Assembly (NCBI GenBank): GCA_002811645.1
Contig: PDIP01000082.1
Location: 25,989-61,111, forward strand
DNA length: 35,123 nt
Reading direction: 5' to 3'
Origin: Corallochytrium limacisporum
Taxonomy: Eukaryota; Opisthokonta
The position numbers and the translations under genes were made by a program. The notes beneath the pieces are model-generated. The model saw nothing but the letters and a program-made list of their open reading frames with translations. It was not told the origin of the DNA and did no database searches. This document shows, piece after piece, positions 26,538 to 35,123 of the stretch (its first letter is position 1; every line of letters starts with the position of its first letter).

Positions 26538-28184
26538 ATGGTAGGGGAGAGAGCTGGGATTTGACAGAAGCAAAGTAATGATAGTTAGCGGGTTTGAAAG
26601 GTGTAACAGAGAAGGATTCACACCATCCCGCCGGTGTTCGCGCATACCGCTGATCACATTCATACGTGGCAGTTGATACACCTGCACACGGCCATGTGTG
26701 TACCCGTCATGGTGCAGCCACAGTAATCGTGCGCTGTTGCCACAACGAACACAGAAATTCGTCTTGATGATGTCTGAAGGTAATGTCAAAGAAACGAAAT
26801 AACTCAGCAGGAACTACAGCTCCCCCTGGAACGAAGGCGGCCAAGCGAACAATATTTTGGAATGTTTGACTTTTTCCCTTCGCCTCCCTTTCCTTGGAGC
26901 TCGATTGTTGCCTAACACTTTAATCTCTTACACAATGTGCCAACAGCAGCAGCTACACCTCATTCATCGGTACTCACAGTTGCTTTGCTCACTACTTTTT
27001 CCGCGTTCAAAGGTTTAGCAGCAGTGGCATGCGATCCCGTTCCTCCGACACAAAAAGACAGCACTCCTTTCAATAATTTAAGAATGCTTTGGGTGGATCT
27101 TCGTGTGTGCAGGCACGAGTTCGTAGATCCCCCTTCCAATCGCTGCGTGCCGTCCCTACCACAGCCAAAAGCGACAGTTTTCTTACCGGGCCGGCCGTTC
27201 CAAACTATGAAGGAATACTGAATTCTATCGGCAAACTACGGTAGTTTTTTTCTTTCCGTTTGTTCTTTGTGTGTGTAGCAATTTTCTTCTTCTTCTTTCT
27301 CCTGTATTTGTCGTACCCAGTCTGAGAATCGAAGCGAACAGGTGTGGTCTCTGCTGCACATTGTCCCTACGATTCTGGGATCGAAGGATCATCATGGCCG
27401 GCATTTGTAATACGCTCACTGCAAAACCCTCAGACCTCTGGGCATCGATGCAGAATAGACTGGTGGCGGTGACATCTGTAGAATAAGGGGGTCACCCACA
27501 GCATCCGTAAACATCATCAAGCTTGTGACAAACAGCACAGTGTCTGCTGCAACCAACCATTCATGCGTGCGTTCTGTTCTTGTGCGCTAAAACCTTTTCT
27601 GCACCAATACCATCTGTACGGGCCGTGACGAAGGACGTGTTGATCGTCCGCCCATTCCTTGCGATCGTCATCCAGCGAAGTTTGGTATCTTCGCTTCATC
27701 AACCTCCTTCACAGTGGCCCTCGTCCTCGTCATCGCTAATACTGACATGTATGGATGGCGAGTACATAAGCGAACCCCCCTTCACAGTGGCTTTGGCTTA
27801 GTATGTCCCGTACAAGATGACCAAGGACACACGGTCCATGGAAGGTCCAATACTCGAGGCGTGTCTCCTCGCCCGCCCCCAATATACTTCCACCCCCCGA
27901 AATTCCCCTTTTCCTCCCCCTCCTTTGGTGGACCCCAAGGGCCTTGTTCCTTGGGCAATACAACAAAATGAGGTTCTCAGACACACTCACAGCGATCTAA
28001 TTCAAAATAAGTAATATTCCAGGGTTTTCAGTTTTTAAGCTAGTCAGAAACCGCCGCCCAGAAGGGCTGAGAGAGGGAGAGTGGGTGGGGGTATAGGAAA
28101 CAAGGAGATGTAGTGTTAGGGAGAGTGGGCAGCAGAGCGCACACACAGCTGGGACTCCCGGTTTCTCATTCTTCAAGTACACCA

Positions 28185-28200
28185 CCCCCCGGGCGGGGGG
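28185..28200. repeat. C6G3CG6 palindromic junction
   Basis: Six C, three G, one C and six G, followed by CGGCAGGG. It is an interrupted member of the C-run/G-run series and lies about 190 bp upstream of the methionine aminopeptidase ATG. Confidence 0.8.
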
Positions 28201-28389
28201 CGGCAGGGTGGAGACGACGGTGCGGGAAGTCGTGTATTTCCAGGCGGCTGGATAGGAGCCCCGTTGTTTGTTATTGGCAGTGGTTTGGTTTCCTCCAAGG
28301 GGTATTTGGACTGCTTGTGGATGTGTAGTACTTATTGGATGTGCATAGCACGAAATCCTGAACAAGTTGGACAGACACTGAACTGCACC

Positions 28390-29511
28390 ATGTTACGGAT
28401 CCAGTTCTGTAGGGGCCTCAGGCGAGGCATCGGGACCGCCTCTCGGTTCCGCAGCCATTCTCTGCACACATCAGGCTCAGTGTGCGGTCAGATTCCCCCG
28501 GAAGGCAGTGGAGAAGGGACTCCTTTAGGCGACAGCGAGTCAGGGTATGGGTTCACTAACACCCAGGCCATCATGCTATGGCACGAACATAGAAAGGAGA
28601 CACTTTCTCCGGACCGCCAGGGATGGACCGTTATGCCGGGGGAAGTGATCACAAAGGGTCGGAATGTTGTCCCTTCGACTATTCGTAGACCCCCGTACGC
28701 ACAACCTGAGGCAGGAGGGGATCCGGGACCGGGACCAGTTGAGGCGGAAGAAAAAGATGCAGAGACCCTGGACGCCATGCGTGTGGCTGGCAAGTTGGCC
28801 CGTCAGGCACTAGAGATTGCCCACCAAACCGTCCAGCCGGGTGTCACGACCGAGCAGATCGACGCTGCCGTACACGATTTTGCCATAGCCAACGATGCGT
28901 ACCCATCACCGCTAGAATATCGACGGTTCCCCAAGTCGGTGTGCACGAGTGTCAATGATGTGGCTTGCCATGGCATTCCGGACGATCGAGTCTTGCGAGA
29001 TGGGGATATTGTGAACGTCGATGTGAGTCTATTCGTGGGTGAACATCATGGTGACTGCAGTGCAACCTTTGCGGTCGGAGAAATTGATGATGCTGCGAAG
29101 CGGCTTATTGAAACAACACACCAGTGTCTATGGGAGGCGATTGAATCATGTGGTCCGGGGATACCGTACAGTACTATTGGCGAGGTTATCGTGCCCCTTG
29201 CCGGCCGTGAAGGGTTCAGTGTATCACCGTACTTCCTGGGACATGGCATTGGATCCTACTTTCACGGCCCACCACAAATATACCATGTCCCCACTGAGGG
29301 TGGTGGTGTGATGAAGCCGGGTCATGTGTTCACCATCGAACCCATCCTGCACGAGGACAGCAACGAGATCTTCATCTGGAAGGACGGCTGGACCGCGCAG
29401 AGCATAGACGGCGGACGCAGTGCGCAAGAGGAACATATGATTGCCATCACCGAGGAAGGATATCAAGTCCTGACTCTGCTCAAGAGAGAACAAAATACAG
29501 TGTACTTCTAA
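28390..29511 (+). CDS. METAP1D: Methionine aminopeptidase type 1, mitochondrial (METAP1D-like)
   Basis: A 373-aa dinuclear-metal peptidase (M24) that removes the initiator Met from proteins made in the organelle. I choose the ATG at 28390: it opens with MLRIQFCRGLRRGIGTASRF, Arg-rich and without acidic residues, a typical mitochondrial presequence. The frame extends 42 codons further upstream but that part does not look like a presequence. The pita-bread domain covers about 127-366. Metal ligands are D211 and D222 (NVDVSLF, HHGDCSATF), H285 (GHGIGSYFHG), E317 (FTIEPIL) and E348 (AQEEH), with substrate-contacting H194 (CHGIP) and H292. FPKSVCTSVND and GHGIGSYFHGPPQI are closest to the METAP1D branch. 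There is no zinc-finger extension of the cytosolic METAP1 kind. The DCS sequence replaces the usual DTS after the second metal ligand. All catalytic residues are intact. An AATAAA lies about 100 bp after the stop. Confidence 0.93.
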   Translation: MLRIQFCRGLRRGIGTASRFRSHSLHTSGSVCGQIPPEGSGEGTPLGDSESGYGFTNTQAIMLWHEHRKETLSPDRQGWTVMPGEVITKGRNVVPSTIRRPPYAQPEAGGDPGPGPVEAEEKDAETLDAMRVAGKLARQALEIAHQTVQPGVTTEQIDAAVHDFAIANDAYPSPLEYRRFPKSVCTSVNDVACHGIPDDRVLRDGDIVNVDVSLFVGEHHGDCSATFAVGEIDDAAKRLIETTHQCLWEAIESCGPGIPYSTIGEVIVPLAGREGFSVSPYFLGHGIGSYFHGPPQIYHVPTEGGGVMKPGHVFTIEPILHEDSNEIFIWKDGWTAQSIDGGRSAQEEHMIAITEEGYQVLTLLKREQNTVYF

Positions 29512-29611
29512 ACAGCCATCACACTCATGACAGGTAGACTCATTCCGCACGCCGCGCACCAGTTCTGGCTTTTCTTCTGATTCAAAGAATATATTTCATC
29601 AGCACGAAGGC

Positions 29612-29617
29612 AATAAA
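29612..29617 (+). promoter_or_regulatory. Candidate polyadenylation signal for METAP1D
   Basis: AATAAA in the context GGCAATAAAGTGAG, about 100 bp after the stop codon and followed by a GT-rich/T-rich stretch. The position fits a canonical poly(A) signal; usage is not demonstrated. Confidence 0.45.
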
Positions 29618-32344
29618 GTGAGTTTATTGAAGGCCCGTATACAAATATTGTGATTTGGCCCACGACCAGCAGGGAGAGATGTTGCAAGAGGGAGGGGAGG
29701 AAGATGGCTCTGTTGTCTCTGCTTGTTGGCTTGCTTATGTCTATCGGATGTCTCTGGGATGTGGTCTTCGTGCCACTAGCTCTACTCGCGCACTCTGCAT
29801 GCTCATAGCCCATACTCTCTGGTACCCGCAGATCGACAGCGAAGTTCATCCGCTGCTTGTGCCAATAGCCACGGGGATTGAAACGCGCCTCTCGAACGCA
29901 AAAACCTCTGGATCCCTTCTTCTGAGATAAAATCCTTGAGTTAACCTCACTGTGGGGCTGTATTCATCCATATACTGGCTATCATCGGGTTTACGTCCAT
30001 GGCGGCGGAGTCAATTGACGTTTGCTGCTGTTAACGGGTTTCCGGAAGCGCATGGTTCCTGGCTATTTCTACATTCTTGGTCTTTCCGTGAAATCGATTT
30101 CTGGCCCTCTCTCGAACTTCGCCGATAGTTCATATACTTTTGCCCATTCATGCATTATCTGTGCGACCCCAGTTAACATTTTCTTGCGAAAACTCTTGGC
30201 GAGGGTTTAAAATTAGGCCCCAATCTCCCAAAACGGGGAACTCCAGAGGGCGAGGGTTGCTGTGTATGTAAGTCGTGAACTACATATTAGGGAAGTTCGC
30301 CACATATATCTATAAGAGAAATCTTGTTCCTATACCTAATAAATGTATAATGTAAATATGAAAATTCCCCTCCATCAGTCATGCACCACACCATCACCGT
30401 TAAGCCGTACGTTTCGATTTAACTTACTATTGCCTCCCCCGCAATCTCTCTCTCTCTCACATTCTCACTCGCGCTCCAATCGAAAAGCTGTCAACGTTTT
30501 TCTGTGTCTCACCTTTGGTTTTAATTGTTGGTCCACGGTTATTATACAAACAGAGCGGAGAGCAGTGCGCTTACTTCGACCAAAGGAACCCCGTTTGCCC
30601 TTTGACTTGGTTTTCTTTGTGGGGGGGTGGGGGGGCTCTCGGGGGCAACCAGAGTGGGCATGTGCGTGTTGGCTCTTCGCATGTGGTCTGGCGACCTGCG
30701 GGATTCACCTGAACACGGCCTCCTGCGTACTACTTGTACTAGAGTGGCTTCAGGTTCATAGTAGGCGACTTTTCCAAGACTTACTTCCAGTGGTGCGCAG
30801 CCAACTGCGAAACCGGAATCACAACGTTTTGGACCGTTCATTCTGAAGAGAGCCAGAGTGGTCCAGCAGTAGTAAGTCAGCTAAGGTCGAACTGGTGCCA
30901 CTGTTTGAACTCTTGTACCACCAGAAGATTAAGGAATTTTCCCTTCCCGCTTACAACGGAAAACCTTGAGTGATCCAACAAGAAAAAAAGGATAGTCCAA
31001 TTCCTAATTTAATCTCGTCCTTCCCTCATCCAATCCCGCTCTGGGACATGGCACTCCGACTACGGAACTCGAAGGGCTGTCTGACTGAATCGACAACGGA
31101 GCTGACTCACTTATTCCGAATGAACTGCAAACTTCGAATTACTCGGTCTTTCTTCCCGGTCCATTTACCGGGGACCTCGGCGGAGGACAAAGTCCCCCCA
31201 ACCCTTCCGTTTAACCCCCCCTAACCTCCTGGCCCCTCTTCGCCTTTCCTCCTGCCCATTTCGGAGTTTGCGGAGTGCAGGAAGAAAGGAAAACGAGAAT
31301 CTTTGGTCTTTTTTCTAAGATGGCTTTTTTTTTTAGATACAAGGAGAAAAAAAAACCCCTCCAAGGCGAGAAAAAATCTTTCGCGGTTCATCCTTCATCG
31401 GGAGTGCGTCGTCGTGTGGTGAGCATCGCATGCACATATGCAGACAAACACCTAGAGAAGGCAAGAGGTTAAACTGCGGTGATCGAAGGCAGGCATCAGG
31501 ACCGAATGATGGGGGGGGGGGACTCTTCTCCTTTGATCTCATGGGTTCTCTCGGCTTAACATGTGGTAGTTTGACTACATAATTAATTACAGTATGTGCT
31601 GGGGTTGTGGGCGAGAACCCATGTGTCTCTCTCCTCTGCTCCCCCCCCTCCCCCTTCTCTCTCCACTCTTTTTCTTTCTGTTTGTCTCAAAGGTGTGTTA
31701 GGGACCTACCTTAGAAACCCCCGGGAGACCCCCTCCTTTTTGCTCCCTCTGGCGCGGTGGCGGTCAGAAACACAGTGGCCTGGAACCCACCAAGGGCACT
31801 AACTGTAGCCACTCTACTACATTTGCTGTCGGGTGCTGATGCGATCTCCATGGACCCTTGTGAGGGGGACGGGGGGTTATGAAGGGTTTCTTTCTGCAGG
31901 GCATCAGGATGGACAGTGCGCATGGTGAGTCAAGTCCCCCAAGCTTCCAACGTGCCCCGTGGACAAAGATATACAGATGCCCCCATTCAGTAATCAAAGT
32001 ATGCCCCCACTGGACAGTCATCTCTACATATCTTCTTTTACCTTGCACCGGTGATGGACAATGTCTGATATTCCCTGCAGATTACCGTTTGTCTTGTCCA
32101 AGAGTTGGACTCGGGATGGACAAGCTCAACGGAACCATTAGGTGATTTCGACATTGCTCATGGAGCGACTGCTGTCGACGGGTACCCTTTCCCGTGTTTT
32201 TTTTTTCCCTTGGTTCTTTCTGGGACTTTTTAGCTGGTCACATTCTGCATACGGTCGGGGTTTACAATAGCGTAACTCTTCCCACACTTTGGGGCCCCAC
32301 CGACAACTTTGGCTAATTCATCCAAGTGCCTTAAACTCTCTCTT

Positions 32345-32365
32345 CCCCCCCCCCCCCCGGCGGGG
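32345..32365. repeat. C14GGCG4 homopolymer junction
   Basis: Fourteen C followed by GG, C and four G, an interrupted member of the C-run/G-run series within gene-free DNA. Confidence 0.8.
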
Positions 32366-32785
32366 TCGCTTCTCCTTGTCCCAATCAACGTTTATATTTT
32401 TAGCTTGTGTGGCTGCAGCTGCTGCTGCTGCTGCGCCTGCCACACGTATTCACCTTTTTAACTCTGTGTACGCGTGGACGGCCCCCGCAGGCAACTCCCC
32501 CTCGTCTACACAGCGCACAGTGGACACTCCGCCCCCTCTTCCACCCGCTTTTGCCCGTATAGATTCCTGCCCGATAGAGCCAATACAGGGTCCGCCCTAT
32601 CGACGCTGCAAATCTTCAACCAAGAAGAAAAAAAAACACACACACACAAACCGTTGCAAAATTTCTTTTAGCAAAATACACTCACTACGGGTACGTCCAG
32701 GGTGATAGGTCGCCTAGGGAGGGCCCATGGAGTGTGACCTTGGGGCCTTGGGTTGGGTGGGGGTAAGGGGTTACGGAAGGGAAAT

Positions 32786-32824
32786 GGTTAGGGTTAGGTA
32801 AAGGGAGAGGGGGGGGGGGGGGGG
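32786..32824. repeat. Short telomere-like motif next to a 16-G run
   Basis: GGTTAGGGTTAGG at 32786-32798, followed by TAAAGGGAGA and then 16 G (32809-32824). It contains fewer than two full TTAGGG units, so it is at most an interstitial remnant and may be chance in G-rich DNA. Confidence 0.6.
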
Positions 32825-33266
32825 CGGGCATCTGAAGCCCAAGCGGAAAAAAAACGGGTGAGAAGAGCCAGAGGACTGCCAATTGCCTGGAGAGTCGGAG
32901 CCGCGCTCCCATATGAGACGTCTCAGACAGCACGACGTACGAAGGGCTTTGATACTCAGTCAGAGGGTTTCGGTTTGTTTGCAGAGATATGTTTTCCCTC
33001 TCTGAAGCGTACCGGATCTGCGGGGTTGAAGCATTGGACATCTGCAATTACTTGGTAGGACCCTGTTCATTCGCGTTCTATGAGAGACGAGGTTGGTGTT
33101 TCCGCCGAGCGTACGGTAGCAGTAACTAGTTGGTGAGAGTGACAAGATTGAATTGACTTACATTACCGGATTCTTTATGTTATTGTATTCATGGATGCTT
33201 TAACTATGATGATGATGCGGACTGCATTTGCTGGATTGAGTTTTTGTAATATTGAAGGCATGCAAC

Positions 33267-34487
33267 TTAGCTGATGATGCTAGCTCCAGCACCAGTGCGG
33301 AGCACACGGCTACGGTCCTTTTGGCGACGGTTCTGGAACCAAGTGCGTACAATCTTGGTGTCCAGGCCAGTTACGGCGCAAATGTGCATGATTGCCTCGC
33401 TGCTGGGCTTGGGGTTGCGCATGTAGCAGGCCTCAAGGTGCTGGCGAGTGGCACGGCCAATGGCGGTGCGGACGCGCTTGCCACGGCGGTTGGGGTTGTT
33501 GGCGTTGGAGTTGCTGCTCTTGGGCTGCACCTGGAAAACACCACGCTGGTAGTCATCCATGAGTTGACGCAGACGACCAATGAAGGCAATCTTGGCCTCA
33601 CCATGCTTCATGCCCTGCTCAAATTGGCTGACACTGCTCTGGTCATACTTAATGGCCTCAGCAACATCAAACTGGGTCATCTTGCGCTCCATGCGCCACA
33701 GACGGAAGTATTCCTCGAAGCGCTCCTCAGGAACCTCATAAGGGTTCTTGGTCGCAATCAGGGTGGACTGGTTACCACCGTTCAGGCTGGCGCTGCCGGC
33801 AGAGGAGCGAATGTTGGACACCAAGCTATTGGTGGTGCTGTCTGCGGAGTCGGTAGCACTCAGGGTGGGATCCCGGAGACCGGCGTAGTAGTTCTGACCA
33901 AAGGGGTCAGCGGAGTAGGAGTCGCGGGAGCCTCCAAAGTGACGAGGCACGGCCATGTTCATGGGCACGCTGTGAGCCTGTTCACTGATCATCTGCCAGC
34001 GGCTACGGCCCTGAGAGTCGTAGTGAGACGTACCAGTGGTCTGGGCTTCCGAAGGAGTGGAGTATCCTGGGGCAGTCCACGGCACATTTGAGTAGTCAAA
34101 GTGTGGGCTGGCCGCGTCGTTGGCAGGAGCTTCGGACATGGCGGGAGTCTGACTGTAGTAGTTCTTTTCGTGCGGGGTCGCCGCAATAGTAGAAGGATAG
34201 GGGCTTGAGCTGGTGCCGCTGAAGCGCTGACTGTTGTTCTGCTGCTTTTGGTATTGGAGGACAGACGGCTGTTGGTTCTGCAGGTTCATGCTGCGCAGCT
34301 GCTGCTGGATGTGGTACTGAGATTCCTGGTTGGTGGAAGTCTGCTGTTCAGTGGATGCTTCGACTTCAGTGTTAGTGCTCTCAGCAGCGGTTGTTGTGTT
34401 GCCAGTGTACCAGTTGCTGGTAGTATTGTCGGACAGCCAAGTGTTTTGCTGTTGCTGATATGTCAGAGGGGAAGTCTGTGTGGCCAT
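33267..34487 (-). CDS. POU-like homeodomain transcription factor
   Basis: A 406-aa nuclear DNA-binding protein; the ATG has A at -3 and G at +4. Residues 1-245 are disordered and rich in Gln, Ser, Thr and Asn, consistent with an activation region. Residues about 252-313 form a helix-turn-helix of the POU-specific/XRE type: RMERKMTQFDVAEAIKYD then QSSVSQFEQG. Positions equal to Q27, Q44, F50 and E51 of POU-specific domains are kept (Q272, Q283, F289, E290), but POU R49 is Q288. A basic linker (NPNRRGKR) leads into a homeodomain (about 336-395) with L351, W383, F384, N386 and R388 at the invariant places. RNPKPSSEAI and WFQNRRQKDR are strikingly POU-like; position 50 is Gln where POU factors have Cys. 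The gene has no intron. The alternative is an independent XRE-homeodomain fusion, or a HNF1/CUT-like relative, but the homeodomain favours POU. Targets are unknown. Confidence 0.88.
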   Translation of the reverse strand: MATQTSPLTYQQQQNTWLSDNTTSNWYTGNTTTAAESTNTEVEASTEQQTSTNQESQYHIQQQLRSMNLQNQQPSVLQYQKQQNNSQRFSGTSSSPYPSTIAATPHEKNYYSQTPAMSEAPANDAASPHFDYSNVPWTAPGYSTPSEAQTTGTSHYDSQGRSRWQMISEQAHSVPMNMAVPRHFGGSRDSYSADPFGQNYYAGLRDPTLSATDSADSTTNSLVSNIRSSAGSASLNGGNQSTLIATKNPYEVPEERFEEYFRLWRMERKMTQFDVAEAIKYDQSSVSQFEQGMKHGEAKIAFIGRLRQLMDDYQRGVFQVQPKSSNSNANNPNRRGKRVRTAIGRATRQHLEACYMRNPKPSSEAIMHICAVTGLDTKIVRTWFQNRRQKDRSRVLRTGAGASIIS

Positions 34488-35123
34488 TTTGTTATAGCTG
34501 TGTTCCTCGGTTATTGATATGTAGCCGACGAGAATGAAACAAAATTGTACTGATCAAACCCATGAAGACGGATCGTAATACGATACACGGTTGTCCACTT
34601 ATACCTTTTGCGCGTCTGGTCTCCAATCACAAACCAAGCTCAACCTGCATATTAGAGTTCGGAATCGCATGCCCTTTTCCCCTTATTCCCTTTTCGTTTG
34701 ATGGCCGTCGTTCTCGGCTGGTCGGTAGCTTTGGAACAAGCAGGAGAATAACTTTACAAAAAGGGACGAGTCCGTTTCACGTACGCACACGGAGGATCCC
34801 CCCGTTTAACTCCTGGTAGAGGACAAGCCAATTTTCGTTCCAACTCCACCCACCCCCCTCCTTCTCCCTGCTTCTCCTCTTTCTTTTTCCTTCCTCCCTC
34901 GTCAACCCCACCCCGTACCTCTAGACCTCTCATTCTCTCTCTCGCCCCTCGGCCGCTCTTTCCCTAGTTTTTCTGCCTATAGCTCGCTCGGGTCAGCGCC
35001 CCGGTTTCCCCCCCTCCCCCCGTTCCCCGCCCTCCTCCCTCTCCCGGCCGTATTTCTGGGCCGATAAGTAAGGGAACGGTCAGTGCATCCGTCGCCTTTC
35101 CCCCCCTTCCCCCCTCCCCCCCC
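34488..35123. other. Upstream region of POU-like gene, pyrimidine-rich window end
   Basis: The first 350 bp upstream of the ATG (minus strand) presumably carry the promoter. From about 34845 to the end the plus strand is strongly C/T-rich (CTCCTTC-type repeats with C runs), and the final bases are C7TTC6TC9. No gene or recognisable element was found. The sequence probably ends because assembly failed in this low-complexity tract. Confidence 0.6.

Larger units (their letters stand above)
22841..28389. other. Long gene-poor intergenic region
   Basis: About 5.5 kb in which I cannot support a conserved gene. It contains CT-rich sequence after the gap, an AC microsatellite (23834-23875), a 22-C run near 25173, a 15-G run at 25933-25947, several C-run/G-run junctions, and a 61-bp duplication around a 3-N gap. 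Candidate small ORFs such as 24207-24596 (+) and 26526-26789 (-) have no domains and overlap antisense ORFs. One possible two-exon gene (23252-23709) is listed separately with low confidence. I saw no transposon ends, transposase or reverse transcriptase motifs. Confidence 0.5.
29512..33266. other. Long gene-poor region between METAP1D and the POU-like gene
   Basis: About 3.75 kb without a gene I can support. Small ORFs (for example 30343-30846 and 32289-32705 on the plus strand) run through simple repeats (CT-rich tracts, a GCT repeat near 32418, AC near 32637) and contain no domain. An AT-rich stretch lies at about 30280-30360, a 10-G run at about 31510-31519, a C14GGCG4 junction at 32345-32365, and GGTTAGGGTTAGG followed by a 16-G run near 32786-32824. 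No tRNA, transposon ends or coding remnants were found by eye. Confidence 0.5.

Noticed and set aside
26526-26789. 87-codon minus-strand ORF with a Cys-x-x-Cys pair
   Set aside because: One CxxC is not evidence of a zinc finger; no further ligands follow, and the C-terminal end runs into low-complexity sequence.
30343-30846. 167-codon plus-strand ORF between METAP1D and the POU-like gene
   Set aside because: It includes a CT-repeat-derived Ser/Leu/His stretch and a G-run-derived Gly stretch, with no domain.
32289-32705. 138-codon ORF with poly-Ala and poly-Lys
   Set aside because: Its features come from GCT, A-run and AC simple repeats.
32786-32798. Telomere repeat
   Set aside because: Fewer than two TTAGGG units in G-rich DNA; not an array and not at the window end.
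33252-34091. 279-codon plus-strand ORF opposite the POU-like gene
   Set aside because: It lies wholly antisense to a protein with two recognisable DNA-binding domains. Its Ala/Gly/Val-rich translation is what reverse-complemented codons of that gene produce.

Overview
The window is eukaryotic nuclear DNA. Its genes are GPI-anchor synthesis, nucleolar deubiquitination, ribosome-associated quality control, a mitochondrial methionine aminopeptidase, a transmembrane receptor cyclase and a POU-like homeodomain factor. None has a visible Shine-Dalgarno/operon arrangement. All eight confident genes are single uninterrupted reading frames, so the genome is intron-poor. The PIGZ, NEMF, USP36 and METAP1D homologues, a receptor guanylate cyclase with a kinase-homology domain, and a POU-type two-domain factor together suggest an opisthokont, most plausibly a unicellular relative of animals. 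That placement is inference; I cannot name the species. Intergenic DNA is full of long C or G homopolymers, C-run/G-run palindromes and pyrimidine tracts. Both ends of the window also lie in such runs, as if it were a contig broken at homopolymers.

Layout, left to right. 1-3166: no convincing gene. 3167-4801 (-): PIGZ/SMP3-type GPI mannosyltransferase, divergent from 6317-9514 (+): a large membrane-anchored, Ser-rich protein I do not recognise. 10221-12653 (+): USP36-type ubiquitin hydrolase, tail-to-tail with 12737-13261 (-): a small Sel1-repeat protein. That gene is head-to-head with 13866-17540 (+): NEMF/Rqc2, across about 600 bp holding a strong hairpin and a TATA-like box. NEMF is tail-to-tail with 17700-22121 (-): a receptor cyclase whose ectodomain resembles the bacterial phosphate-binding protein PstS. 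22541-22840 is a 300-N gap. 22841-28389 is mostly gene-free, with low-complexity DNA and a 61-bp duplicate flanking a 3-N gap. 28390-29511 (+): mitochondrial-type methionine aminopeptidase 1. 29512-33266: no convincing gene. 33267-34487 (-): POU-like transcription factor. 34488-35123: its upstream DNA, ending in pyrimidine-rich sequence.

The genes do not form a pathway. The closest functional link is USP36 and NEMF, both concerned with ribosome production or quality control, lying 1.2 kb apart. The two most notable items are the receptor cyclase (PstS-like ectodomain, one membrane span, degenerate kinase domain, intact class III cyclase domain) and the POU-like gene (XRE/POU-specific helix-turn-helix plus a homeodomain with POU-like signature residues but Gln at position 50).
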